DNA of 54,753 nt. Origin: Asticcacaulis sp. AC402. GTDB lineage: Bacteria > Pseudomonadota > Alphaproteobacteria > Caulobacterales > Caulobacteraceae. Positions 41,999 to 50,810 of the stretch are shown piece after piece. Location: assembly GCF_000495835.1 (NCBI RefSeq), contig NZ_AWGC01000042.1, positions 1-54,753 of the forward strand. Direction: 5' to 3'. A model generated the notes under the pieces. That model was not told the origin of the DNA. It did not search any database and saw only the letters and a program-made list of their open reading frames with translations. Every line of letters begins with the position of its first letter. Position 1 is the first letter of the stretch. The position numbers were made by a program, and so were the translations under genes.

Positions 41999-42054
41999 TA
42001 AATGGCAATCAATGGATTCAGGTTAGGGTGACAGGACCATCGGGAGGCGTTTAC

Positions 42055-43044
42055 ATGATCAGGGTCTTTCATTTTCCGGCCGGAGGTAGCGGCAAGATCG
42101 CCGAAACCCAGATCGACGCCACCCACACTGTGCCCGACGAGCCCGTCTGGATCGACCTCGTCAATCCGACCGAAGAGGAAGAACGCAACCTGCCGCAGAA
42201 CCTCAACATCGCCCTGCCTCGTCAGGACGAGATCTGGCGCAACCATGCCCTGAACCGCATGTATACACGTGACGGCATCTCCTACATGACCGCGGTCATG
42301 TTGTGCGATGTCGACAGCGGAACGCCGCGCACCAGTCCGGTGACCTTCATCCTGACGCCGGACTTTCTGATCACCATTCGGCGAATAGACCCGACATCCT
42401 TTCTGAGTTTCTCCGAGAACCTGCTGTTGCGTCCGAAACGCTACCCAACCAGCGCCGACGTGCTGGAAGGACTGCTCGAAGAGATCATCACCCGCGTCGC
42501 CACCCGCCACAAGGATGTCATCAAGGGACTCGACGTCCTGTCGCAGCGCATCTTCAACGATCAGGCCTTCGACAGCCGGCATGGCGATCCGTCAATCCTG
42601 ATGCGCGGCGTTCTGAAACGGCTGGGCTACCTGGCCGATCTCAATTCCAAAATCAATGAGAGCGTCCACAGTCTGCAGAGGTTACTGGCCTATTTCAAGG
42701 ACGATCATAATCATGGCAATCCGGTGCTGAACCGCGACGTCGAACGCATGATCAAAGATTGCCGTTCGCTGACCGAACAGTCGGGCTTCGCCAACAACCA
42801 GATCAGCTTCCACCTCGAAACCAGCCTGGGCATGATCAATGTCGAACAGAACCTGATCGCCAAGATATTTTCGGTCGTTGCCCTGATTTTCCTGCCGCCC
42901 TCCCTGGTGGTCGGCTATTTCGGCATGAACTTCCACAACATGCCGGAGTTCTCGCTGAGTTGGGGCCAGCCCCTGGCCATCGGGCTGATGTTGGTGTTCG
43001 CCGTGGTGCCTTATCTGTGGTTCAAGCGTAAGCGCTGGCTTTGA
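42055..43044 (+). CDS. CorA-family divalent cation transporter (paralogue)
   Basis: From ATG 42055, with GGGAGG 8 bases upstream, the protein has 329 residues and the CorA plan. Two C-terminal membrane helices flank GMNF in GYFGMNFHNMPEF, with a FKRKRWL tail. It is clearly paralogous to the protein at 39449-40429 (shared GMINVEQNLI and PVWIDLxNP segments). Its stop is shared with the next gene's start (TGATG), so it is coupled to the DNA-repair methyltransferase gene. Metal preference cannot be told from sequence. Confidence 0.92.
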   Translation: MIRVFHFPAGGSGKIAETQIDATHTVPDEPVWIDLVNPTEEEERNLPQNLNIALPRQDEIWRNHALNRMYTRDGISYMTAVMLCDVDSGTPRTSPVTFILTPDFLITIRRIDPTSFLSFSENLLLRPKRYPTSADVLEGLLEEIITRVATRHKDVIKGLDVLSQRIFNDQAFDSRHGDPSILMRGVLKRLGYLADLNSKINESVHSLQRLLAYFKDDHNHGNPVLNRDVERMIKDCRSLTEQSGFANNQISFHLETSLGMINVEQNLIAKIFSVVALIFLPPSLVVGYFGMNFHNMPEFSLSWGQPLAIGLMLVFAVVPYLWFKRKRWL

Positions 43045-43583
43045 TGACAGAATCTGGCAGCGAATCCTGCCAGAGTGTCGACATGTTGTATTTCGACCAG
43101 ATGGACACGCCTTTCGGGCCGGCTGCCGCCTCCGTCGATGACGACGGCGCTGTCGTCGAATTTACCTTCCTGAACGGCGTCATGGCCAATCTATGGTCGC
43201 ACGACACCAAAGCCGTGCCGGAACCCGGCCGGCTGTCACATGTGTTCGAACAGGTCCACGCCTTTTTCGCCGGAAAGCGGCGCGATTTCGAGCTGGTGTT
43301 GCGGCCACGTGGTACACCGTTCCAGCAACGCGTATGGCTGGCCCTGTGCGATATCCCTTTCGGAACCACCATCCCCTATCAGGAATTGGCGCGACGCACT
43401 GGCGACGAGAAGGCCATGCGCGCGGTCGGCGCCGCCAACGGCAAGAACCCGATCGCTCTGATCATTCCGTGCCATCGTGTCATCGGCAAGAACGGTTCGC
43501 TGACCGGTTATGGTGGCGGTCTGCCGCTGAAACGCGCCCTGCTCGATTTCGAGATGCCGAAACTCCAGCTGGACCTCCTGTGA
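43044..43583 (+). CDS. ogt: Methylated-DNA--protein-cysteine methyltransferase
   Basis: The 179-residue suicide repair enzyme removes O6-alkyl groups from guanine. The acceptor cysteine is C143 in the invariant PCHRV, preceded by GANGKNPIALI-type residues, and FGTTIPYQELARRTGD forms the DNA-binding helix-turn-helix. ATG 43044 overlaps the corA stop; ATG 43083 is a shorter alternative. The N-terminal domain is short, as in Ogt. The symbol reflects the general Ogt/MGMT type. Confidence 0.92.
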   Translation: MTESGSESCQSVDMLYFDQMDTPFGPAAASVDDDGAVVEFTFLNGVMANLWSHDTKAVPEPGRLSHVFEQVHAFFAGKRRDFELVLRPRGTPFQQRVWLALCDIPFGTTIPYQELARRTGDEKAMRAVGAANGKNPIALIIPCHRVIGKNGSLTGYGGGLPLKRALLDFEMPKLQLDLL

Positions 43584-43816
43584 CAGGATTTTTGACGCGG
43601 GCACCTCTTCGGACGGGGAAATGACTGCCTGTGGCCTGTGTTCTGCGCCCGGTCGTGCGGTTGAATGGCATTATCTGCGCGATGTCGACGACGTCGCCCG
43701 CGACAGCGACCAGGCCTGCGACACATTTGTCATCCGCAATGCCTCCTGGCACCGATTTCCTTGTCGCCAAAATCGCAAGACTCCCCTAGAACTTGGTGCT
43801 TCCATGGGGTCTGGTA

Positions 43817-44344
43817 ATGAAACAATTGGTGGTTTTCGGTCTGGCGGTTCTGGCCCTGGGGGCATGCGAGCGCACGGCCGACAATGACGACGGCGTCGTG
43901 GTCGAACTGGCTCAGCCGGTCGACTATACGGCGGAGGAAAAGGCGGCCTTTCTGGCGGCCATGCCGGCGCCGTTCAGTGCCGCCGATCTGGCGGACGGCG
44001 AAAAGCAGTTCGCCAAATGCCGCGCCTGTCATACCATCACCGCCGAAAAAATGAACCTCACGGGCCCGCACCTGTACGGCGTCTTCGGTCGCAAGGCGGG
44101 CTCCGAAGCCGGCTATACCTATAGTGACGCCATGACGGGCCACAATGTCGTCTGGGATTTCGAGAGCCTGAACACCTTCGTCGAATCGCCGCAGACGACG
44201 GTGAAGGGCACCAAGATGGCCTTCGCCGGCATCCAGGACGCCGACCAGCGCCGTAACCTGATCGCCTATCTGAAGATCGAAACCACCCCGCCGGCCACGC
44301 CCGAAACTGCGGCGTCGGAGCGTGGATCACCGTCGGTGCAATAA
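43817..44344 (+). CDS. Class I cytochrome c lipoprotein
   Basis: The 175-residue protein has a lipoprotein signal (LAVLALGAC, C17), an acidic linker, and a monohaem cytochrome c domain with CRACH at 68-72, LTGPHLYGVFGRKAG, and a likely axial Met in KGTKMAFAG (M134). It resembles mitochondrial-type cytochrome c/c552 proteins, here anchored to the periplasmic side of the membrane as an electron shuttle. A Pro/Thr-rich tail follows the domain. The start ATG 43817 is chosen for the signal; GTG 43793 would add 8 residues. Confidence 0.92.
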   Translation: MKQLVVFGLAVLALGACERTADNDDGVVVELAQPVDYTAEEKAAFLAAMPAPFSAADLADGEKQFAKCRACHTITAEKMNLTGPHLYGVFGRKAGSEAGYTYSDAMTGHNVVWDFESLNTFVESPQTTVKGTKMAFAGIQDADQRRNLIAYLKIETTPPATPETAASERGSPSVQ

Positions 44345-44479
44345 TACCAATCCACGATGAACTTGACTCATCGTGGATTGGCAAGGGCGACTGCCCGCCC
44401 GAGCTTACGCGAGGAGCCATGCGGCGCTTGAGCTGAAAAAATGCGAATACCGAGCGTCATTCTTTATGAGGCTTAGTAT
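44344..44479 (+). repeat. Double-hairpin intergenic repeat, copy 3 (complete)
   Basis: The 136-bp unit begins at the cytochrome stop. Hairpin 1 is a perfect 14-bp stem, CCAATCCACGATGA/TCATCGTGGATTGG with loop ACTTGAC. Hairpin 2 is ATACCGAGCGTCAT/ATGAGGCTTAGTAT. Compared with copy 2, hairpin 1 shows a compensatory A-T to G-C change, which points to selection on pairing. Confidence 0.85.
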
Positions 44480-44491
44480 AACGTGTTGTAC

Positions 44492-44603
44492 CACGACCAA
44501 ACACGAACTTCAGGATAGGTCGGAAGAACCGCGAAGCGGTGAGAAACGAAAAACCGCTTCGCGGCGGGAGCCGGTCACATCGTAAAGTTCGTGCCCGGTC
44601 GTG
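44492..44603. repeat. 112-bp nested three-tier hairpin
   Basis: Three concentric perfect stems are present: CACGACC/GGTCGTG (44492-44498 with 44597-44603), CACGAACTT/AAGTTCGTG (44502-44510 with 44585-44593), and CCGCGAAGCGGT/ACCGCTTCGCGG (44529-44540 with 44553-44564). A further TTCGTGGTCG follows at the right. It lies between convergent genes and may be a terminator, a small RNA or a mobile hairpin element. Confidence 0.75.
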
Positions 44604-44665
44604 TCGTTCGTGGTCGCATCTAGACGAACCTCGCCGCGGACTCACTGCTTCAGATAAACCGCAAG

Positions 44666-45475
44666 CTACTTATCATACCCGGGGTTTTCGCGCTTTAGCT
44701 TGCGGATCAGGCCTGGCCAGGTCAGCACGCCAACAAACCCCACCCCCATCGACAAAGGCGCCACCTTGTCCTGGACGTCCTGCCCGACCAGAACAAGGTT
44801 CTCCCGACCGGCGCTCAGCGCCGCGATCTGCTGGCGGCAGGCCTGTTCCAGAAAATACATGATCGTAAGAGCTTCCCCAGCCGTCGCACCCCAGGTCAGG
44901 GTCCCATGGTTGCGCAGGATAAGCACGCGTTTGCTGCCGATATCGGAAATGATCCGGCCACGCTCCTCCAGGTCCAGCGCGACACCTTCGTAGTCGTGAT
45001 AGGCGATCTGCGGCCGCAGCAACAGGGCGTTCTGGCTTATTGGCAACAAGCCCTCCCTTTGCGCCGACACCCCGGTCATGGCATCGGTATGCAGGTGCAG
45101 GACAAAGTGGGCGTCTGCCAGGGCGGAATGGATCGCGCTGTGGATGGTAAAGCCGGCCGGGTTGATCATCGCCTTGTTGTCGCCGACGGCATTGCCGTCG
45201 ATGTCGATCTTGACCAGGTCCGACGCCGTCATCTCGTCGAAGAAGGTGCCATAGGGATTAATCAGGAAGTGATCGACTTCAGATGGCCCATAGGAGCCAT
45301 CCACTTGCTTGACCAGCGACTCCTTGGCCGGGACGCGCGTAGAGATATGGGTGAAGATCAGGTCGTCCCAGCCGAACAGCGCAACCAGTCGGTACAGGGC
45401 GGCCAGATCGCAGCGCTTTTGCCATTCAGCGTCAGACATATGGGCGTGCGTGTGAATTTGGTCGTCGTGCGGCAT
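44666..45475 (-). CDS. Class II aldolase/adducin family protein
   Basis: The 269-residue cytosolic protein has the class II aldolase fold with zinc-ligand histidines in HLHTDAMTG and RNHGTLTWG, and an N-terminal FTHISTRVP segment typical of adducin-head-like members. Substrates of this subgroup are uncertain; some members are sugar-phosphate aldolases or epimerases. The N-terminus is His-rich (HDDQIHTHAHM). ATG 45475 is preceded by AGGGA. It stands alone. Confidence 0.9.
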   Translation of the reverse strand: MPHDDQIHTHAHMSDAEWQKRCDLAALYRLVALFGWDDLIFTHISTRVPAKESLVKQVDGSYGPSEVDHFLINPYGTFFDEMTASDLVKIDIDGNAVGDNKAMINPAGFTIHSAIHSALADAHFVLHLHTDAMTGVSAQREGLLPISQNALLLRPQIAYHDYEGVALDLEERGRIISDIGSKRVLILRNHGTLTWGATAGEALTIMYFLEQACRQQIAALSAGRENLVLVGQDVQDKVAPLSMGVGFVGVLTWPGLIRKLKRENPGYDK

Positions 45476-45560
45476 GGTGGCGTTTCCCTGTGATTATGGC
45501 CATATTGGAGCGGCGATTTCACGATTTGGCAAGCGCAAACCCCATGACAGGAAGACAAGG

Positions 45561-46049
45561 CTAGACAGCCGGCCTGACGTACAGGCGACCCTCATGGATG
45601 CGCTCGATCACCACGCGATCCTTATTCTTGAGTTTGACCTCACCGGAGTCCTCTTCGAGTACAGCAGGCCATTCGACGCCGTCAAAGTTCACCCGACCGG
45701 TGCGCTCCCCGCCGGCGACCGTGGCAAAGCCGCTCAAAACCTCGGCCTCCTTCCCCAGCATCCGGACATGGGGATCGTTCACGTCGGGCCCCTCACCCGG
45801 CACCTTAAGGAACTTCTTCGTCAGTAACGCCCCGGCCACGCTGAGGACGGCGAAGACTATGACCTGGGTGACCAGGCCGAAGGGTAGCGATGTCAGACAG
45901 ATGACCGCCACCAGACCGGCCGCCGCCGCCGACCACAACAGCCACTGGGTTCCGGCAAAAACCTCAATGCCCAGCAACAGGATGCCGAAGGTCAGCCAGA
46001 TCCAGAAGGCCTGCATGCCCATCGGCGGGATGAGAAAAACGTCAACCAT
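45561..46049 (-). CDS. NfeD-like membrane protein
   Basis: The 162-residue protein has three to four N-terminal membrane helices (FWIWLTFGILLLGIEVFAGTQWLLWSAAAAGLVAVI) and a C-terminal OB-fold (GGERTGRVNFDGVEWPAVLEE...VVIERIHEGRLYVRP), the NfeD short form (YbbK/NfeD1b). NfeD proteins work with SPFH-domain proteins in membrane microdomain quality control. The partner gene lies 12 bases upstream in the same operon. Confidence 0.92.
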   Translation of the reverse strand: MVDVFLIPPMGMQAFWIWLTFGILLLGIEVFAGTQWLLWSAAAAGLVAVICLTSLPFGLVTQVIVFAVLSVAGALLTKKFLKVPGEGPDVNDPHVRMLGKEAEVLSGFATVAGGERTGRVNFDGVEWPAVLEEDSGEVKLKNKDRVVIERIHEGRLYVRPAV

Positions 46050-46061
46050 GCCCCTTCCCCC

Positions 46062-47009
46062 TTACGCGCGAACAGGTGGTTTTGCCGGAGGATTGCCGGC
46101 CGCCTTAATCAGTTCGGTGACGCCAGCGATACTGCCGGCCAGACTACCCAACTCTGCGGGAACGATTAACACCTTCTGGTTTGGCGAATCGGCGAACTTG
46201 CCAAAGGCCTCGACGTATTTTTGGGCGACAAAGTAGTTGATGGCATTGACATCACCCTTGGCGATGGCCTGGGACACCATGTCGGTAGCCCGGGCCTCAG
46301 CCTCGGCGGAGCGTTCGCGCGCCTCGGCGTCACGGAAGGCCGCTTCCTTGCGGCCCTCGGATTCCAGCACCGCCGCCTGCTTCTTGCCTTCGGCCCGGGT
46401 AATGGCAGCCTGTTTCTCGCCCTCGGCTTCAATGATGACGGCGCGGCGTTCGCGCTCGGCTTTCATCTGGCGCGCCATCGAATCGGTGATGTCGTGCGGC
46501 GGGCGGAGATCCTTGATTTCAATACGATTGACCTTCATGCCCCAGGGCGAGGTAGCGTGATCGATGACATTCAGGAGGCGCGAATTGATCGAATCGCGCT
46601 GCGACAGGACCTCGTCCAACTCCATCGAACCGACGACAGTGCGCAGATTGGTCATCGACAGTTGGGTGATGGCATTGTCGAGATTGTCGACGCGGTAGGC
46701 GGCAAGGGAGGCGTCCATCACCTGGGTGAAGACGATGCCATCGACCTTTACGACCACATTGTCCTTGGTGATAACCTCTTGCTGCGGGACATCGACGACG
46801 CGCTCCATCATGTTGACACGGCGGCCCACGGCTTCGACGAACGGCGTCAAAAAGGAGATGCCAGGCTTGAGTGTACGCGTGTAGCGGCCGAACCTTTCGA
46901 CCGTGAACTCATAGCCCTGCGGCACGATTTTGACGATGCTGAAGACGGTGACGATCGCCAATACGAACAGGACGAGCGTAAAGATCCCAAAGATTGAAAA
47001 AGCTTCCAC
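46062..47009 (-). CDS. SPFH/band 7 (stomatin-like, QmcA-type) membrane protein
   Basis: The 315-residue protein has one N-terminal membrane helix ([19 protein letters not shown]), an SPFH domain ([47 protein letters not shown]) and a long Ala/Glu-rich coiled coil ([46 protein letters not shown]). It is expected to oligomerise at the inner membrane with the NfeD protein encoded next. Translation starts with GTG 47009 after a GGGGG stretch. Confidence 0.92.
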   Translation of the reverse strand: MEAFSIFGIFTLVLFVLAIVTVFSIVKIVPQGYEFTVERFGRYTRTLKPGISFLTPFVEAVGRRVNMMERVVDVPQQEVITKDNVVVKVDGIVFTQVMDASLAAYRVDNLDNAITQLSMTNLRTVVGSMELDEVLSQRDSINSRLLNVIDHATSPWGMKVNRIEIKDLRPPHDITDSMARQMKAERERRAVIIEAEGEKQAAITRAEGKKQAAVLESEGRKEAAFRDAEARERSAEAEARATDMVSQAIAKGDVNAINYFVAQKYVEAFGKFADSPNQKVLIVPAELGSLAGSIAGVTELIKAAGNPPAKPPVRA

Positions 47010-47173
47010 AGTACATGCCCCCGTAAGGCCCGGAGATTCGGACCTTCTTGTATATGGCCCCGGCCACAGAAGAGCGCAATCGGTGAAACGTCACTTCGCC
47101 GTGACATGGGAAATGCCTTGTCCTGAACCGAAAGTACCAAGAAACGTTTTCGCGCCACGTACTGGCATGAATC

Positions 47174-49777
47174 TTAGGCTGAAGCACGCTCGACGTCTGC
47201 CTCGTCTTCGTCGGCCAGGTGCAGCAGACGGCTCACGGTCTCGATGAGGGTATCCATGACGATTGGCTTGGCGATATGGGCGTCCATGCCGGCAGCGTGG
47301 CAAGCGGCGATCTGGTCATGCATGGCGTCGGCGGTCAAGGCGATGATCGGAAGATGGCGGCCAGGGGCTTCGGTCGCACGGAACAGTCGGGTAGCTTCGA
47401 GCCCGCCCATGCGCGGCATGTTCAGGTCCATCAATACCAGGTCAAAACGCGACATGTCGATATCCAGCGCTTCCTGACCGTCGGCGGCCTCGGTAATGTG
47501 AAAGCCGAATGGTTCCAGGAAAAGTCGGGCGACCTTGCGGTTGACCGGGTGATCGTCGACCAGCAGGATCTTCGTACCGGGCAGGGACTCGTCGTCCTCA
47601 GCGAGCAGCGACGCCGAAATCGTCTCGGCCCTGGGGGTTTCGGTTACAACGCCGGCGTGGAAGGTCAGGACGAACGTCGAGCCACGGCCTTCGTCGCTGG
47701 TAACACTGAGTGTGCCGCCCATCAACTCGGCCAGGCGACGACTGATGCTTAAGCCCAGACCCGAGCCGCCGTATTTGCGAACGGTCAAGGCATCGGCCTG
47801 GCTGTAGGCCTCGAAAAGCTTGTCAAGCGTCGCACGGCTCATGCCGATGCCAGTATCCCTGACTTCGCAGCGGACCGAGTAACCGCCTTCGTCTTCGGTG
47901 GCCGAGACGTTGATGCGGACAGAGCCGAGTTCGGTGAACTTGATGGCGTTGGAGACGAGGTTCGACAGGCACTGGTAGACGCGCAGGACATCGAACGTCA
48001 TGATCCGACCGGCACCTTCGTCGAGATGGTAGCTGAGAACGACATCCTTGGCGCCCAGCAGCGGTTGGTAGGTATTGATCACGCGATCGACCATGTCCTT
48101 CATGGTGGCCGGCGTCGGCGCCAGTTCAACCTTGCCGGCCTCGATGCGCGACATGTCGAGCACGTCATTCAACAGGGCCAGAAGCATCTCGCCGGAATCG
48201 ACCATGATGTCGACCTGTTCGCGCTGTGCCGGGTTCAGTTCACCCTTTGTCAGGGTCTGGGCCATGCCCAGCATGCCGTTCAGCGGCGTGCGAAGTTCGT
48301 GGCTCATCACGGCCAGGAAACGCGACTTGGCGGCATTGGCCGCTTCAGCATGGTCATGGGCTTCGTTGAGGTTGCGGTGGAGACGACGCATGCGCAGGAC
48401 CCAGAAGAAACCACCAACGCTCATGATCGTCAGCAGAAGCGCAATTAGGCCCGCCGCGCCCAGAAGCAGGTTCTGCATCTGGACCTGCCTGACCAATAGC
48501 CGGCTTTCCTGGGTCTTGCTGTCAAGCTCCTTGCGCAGAATTCTGTACATGTCCTGCACCGAAGCGACACGGTACCTTTCCGTAGTTTTGGCATAGGCGT
48601 CGGCATAGGTGTTCATGTCATTGAACGCGTTTGCGTAATCGCCTTTCGCTGCTGCAAGCTGCGCATCGAGGTAGGCTTCCAGAAGTGGATCCATGGGAGA
48701 TATAGCCGCTGGAACCGCCTTAAGCCGCCGATAGTAAAACTGCGCCTGGTCGGATTTACCAAGCCGTGCATACGCGTGAGTAAGGCGAAGCAAGTGATAG
48801 GCACCATCAGGTGTCTCCGCGACCCCTTTCTCTGCCGGACTCCCTTCCAGACATGCAATAACGCGTCGAAAATCATCCGCTCGCTCGGCTACCCAGGCGC
48901 AAAGGTCCATATCACGAGCTTTTAACTGGACGACATCAAACTTTCTGACGTTGTCGGCGTGATGCTTTTGCAACTTTGTAGCCAGCGGTATCTCGTTTAT
49001 TTGAACAGCGATCAAAGCGAGGTCGTTGACCATGTCCATTTTTTGGAAAAAGAAAGTGCTGTTCTTTGCGGAGCGCGTTGCGGCAAGGGTTTGGTCAGCG
49101 AAGGCATCATAGTCCCCAACCCGGATCATGTTGTAGGCGTGGAATTTATGGGCAAAAGCCAGCAAGGCCTCTGCAGGCGGACCTTCTGACTCGAGTCTGA
49201 TGATTAGAGCTTCACTATTGTCGATGGCTTCGGCCCAGTGCCCCAAGCCCTGAGCCTGACGGACCTTTTCCAATGCGGCGATGTTCCTGAGCGCAGTATC
49301 TGGCGCTGACAGGTAGACCTCCCAGTCGCGGTCTGTAAATTTTTCAAAACCTTCAGATTCATTTTGATAGGCTTGGTGCATAAATCTCGCGAACAGATCG
49401 AGCCCGCTATCACCATCTTGCAGGGCGCGCTTGGCGATACGTTTTTGCCATGCTTGGAAAGCTTGACTGTCACCACTCACTCTAAGAGCCGCCAGAACTC
49501 GCCACAAGCCATATAGCCTGCCGTTACCAGTGAGTTGCAATGCGGACTCGCCGTACCGATCAATTTCGCCAGTTTTGTAAATGAAGGGCGTTAGGGCAAT
49601 TTGATCAAAAGCGAGTTGCAGCTTGTCCTGGTAGGACCCATCCGGCGAACGTAATGCCTTGCTTTCAACACCCGCCCCTACAGAGGGCACCACAACGCAG
49701 CCAAGCGCCACTATCAAGAGCATGGCGCGAGCACTTGCATATCCCGGGTTGCGGAAATTTGTACTGACGCTCCCCAT
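47174..49777 (-). CDS. Hybrid sensor histidine kinase with TPR-like sensor region
   Basis: From ATG 49777 (GGAG 6 bases upstream) the 867-residue protein has a signal/TM segment (ARAMLLIVALGCVVV), a long helical, TPR-like periplasmic region (to about 420), a membrane helix (NLLLGAAGLIALLLTIMSVGGFFWVL), HisKA with H493 in SHELRTPLNG, HATPase_c (GLGLSISRRLAELMGG) and a C-terminal receiver with D784 in LVLMDLNMP. No DNA-binding output is encoded nearby, so it likely relays to a phosphotransferase elsewhere, as in Caulobacter-type relays. Confidence 0.93.
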   Translation of the reverse strand: MGSVSTNFRNPGYASARAMLLIVALGCVVVPSVGAGVESKALRSPDGSYQDKLQLAFDQIALTPFIYKTGEIDRYGESALQLTGNGRLYGLWRVLAALRVSGDSQAFQAWQKRIAKRALQDGDSGLDLFARFMHQAYQNESEGFEKFTDRDWEVYLSAPDTALRNIAALEKVRQAQGLGHWAEAIDNSEALIIRLESEGPPAEALLAFAHKFHAYNMIRVGDYDAFADQTLAATRSAKNSTFFFQKMDMVNDLALIAVQINEIPLATKLQKHHADNVRKFDVVQLKARDMDLCAWVAERADDFRRVIACLEGSPAEKGVAETPDGAYHLLRLTHAYARLGKSDQAQFYYRRLKAVPAAISPMDPLLEAYLDAQLAAAKGDYANAFNDMNTYADAYAKTTERYRVASVQDMYRILRKELDSKTQESRLLVRQVQMQNLLLGAAGLIALLLTIMSVGGFFWVLRMRRLHRNLNEAHDHAEAANAAKSRFLAVMSHELRTPLNGMLGMAQTLTKGELNPAQREQVDIMVDSGEMLLALLNDVLDMSRIEAGKVELAPTPATMKDMVDRVINTYQPLLGAKDVVLSYHLDEGAGRIMTFDVLRVYQCLSNLVSNAIKFTELGSVRINVSATEDEGGYSVRCEVRDTGIGMSRATLDKLFEAYSQADALTVRKYGGSGLGLSISRRLAELMGGTLSVTSDEGRGSTFVLTFHAGVVTETPRAETISASLLAEDDESLPGTKILLVDDHPVNRKVARLFLEPFGFHITEAADGQEALDIDMSRFDLVLMDLNMPRMGGLEATRLFRATEAPGRHLPIIALTADAMHDQIAACHAAGMDAHIAKPIVMDTLIETVSRLLHLADEDEADVERASA

Positions 49778-49863
49778 ACCGGCTCCAAAATTCACTGCCA
49801 GTCAGAAGAGCACGAAGACCTTAGTATTAATTTAAATTCAATGAGAAGCCGCAAAGATCAGCG

Positions 49864-49903
49864 TTAAAAACAGAACGAGCGGTACGCAAGGCATACCGCT
49901 CGT
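49864..49903 (-). terminator. Intrinsic terminator of the small secreted peptide gene
   Basis: On the minus strand ACGAGCGGTA pairs perfectly with TACCGCTCGT (10 bp, 9-base loop), followed by TCTGTTTTT. This is a textbook rho-independent terminator 14 bases after the peptide stop, supporting that the small frame is a real transcription unit. Confidence 0.85.
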
Positions 49904-49916
49904 ATGGCAGGCAATT

Positions 49917-50039
49917 CTAAACTGGCCAGCAACCGGTCGTCTTCTTGCAAACGGTCGAGTTTGCAGAAGCAGCGGGGACAACAAGGGTAGCGCCGGCAAC
50001 CGCAGCGAGTGCGGCAACGGCCATGATCAACTTCTTCAT
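49917..50039 (-). CDS. 40-residue secreted peptide precursor
   Basis: The small gene has GAGGAG 8 bases before ATG 50039 and its own intrinsic terminator. The product has a charged start (MKK), a hydrophobic Ala/Val core (LIMAVAALAAVAGATLVVP) and a signal peptidase site after AASA. This leaves a mature 14-residue peptide, NSTVCKKTTGCWPV, whose two cysteines could close a five-residue disulfide loop. I know of no family for it. It might be a signal, a metal-binding peptide or an exported fragment without function; its complete gene architecture argues for function. Confidence 0.72.
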   Translation of the reverse strand: MKKLIMAVAALAAVAGATLVVPAASANSTVCKKTTGCWPV

Positions 50040-50321
50040 AGGGGTACTCCTCAAAAGACTAACGAAAATCATCACGTTCGGCGTTTTTACTGCCGACAGA
50101 TCCTCACGCCGGATAGGGTAAGAATTTACCGCGAGCGGCGAGAGCTTCGTGGAGTTACCCCCAGCCAATACGCGCCGTTAATTTTTTATTAATTGTTTTT
50201 TAACGCCTTGGCAACTATTCGCGCGCCGCGCGAAAAAATAAAACGCCGTTCGCTGCCGTTCTGCCACAGTGTGACGGTAACCGGAGTGGCCGTTGAGACG
50301 CCTTCGCGCGGTGGGCCTTAC

Positions 50322-50759
50322 CTAACCAAAGGCCTTGAGCAAAACGTCGCGAAGGTCCGGCTGCACAACGGTTTGCAGAGCTTCTGCCAAGGGCATGAAG
50401 CATGCTTCTTCGGCATCGTCGCCGGGCCGGGGGTCGCCGGACAACCAGTCGGCCGCGTAATCGATCAAAATGTAGTGAAATTCGGAATCGATGATTTCGT
50501 AAACTTCAACCAGGTGGGTAATTGTGGCGCGCACGCCGGTCTCTTCGTACAATTCGCGCAGGGCAGCATCAAACAGGTTTTCACCAGGCCTCACTTTCCC
50601 GCCGGGAATCGACCATTCGCCCTGACGCGGCGGTTGCCCCCGACGGATCAGCAATACCTCGTCGCCGCGGCGGCAGACCACACCCACTGCCGGCACAGGG
50701 TGTAAGGCTTCCGGGTTTAAGGTGGGCTGACCGTCTCGATTAGGTTTTGTGGCTTGCAC
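50322..50759 (-). CDS. NUDIX hydrolase
   Basis: The 145-residue protein carries the Nudix box GGKVRPGENLFDAALRELYEETGV (GX5EX7REUXEEXGU) near residues 52-74 and hydrolyses a nucleoside diphosphate-linked compound; the substrate is not predictable. The sequence VPAVGVVCRRGDEVLLIRRGQPPRQGEWSIPGG suggests an ADP-ribose or general housecleaning type. The frame is open far upstream on this strand, antisense to the FAD oxidase gene. GTG 50759 gives the family's usual length, but the exact start is uncertain. Confidence 0.88.
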   Translation of the reverse strand: MQATKPNRDGQPTLNPEALHPVPAVGVVCRRGDEVLLIRRGQPPRQGEWSIPGGKVRPGENLFDAALRELYEETGVRATITHLVEVYEIIDSEFHYILIDYAADWLSGDPRPGDDAEEACFMPLAEALQTVVQPDLRDVLLKAFG

Positions 50760-50810
50760 TTGCTGAGTCTCTCGCTTAACGCAGCGCCATAGTCCACCAA
50801 GGTCATGCCG

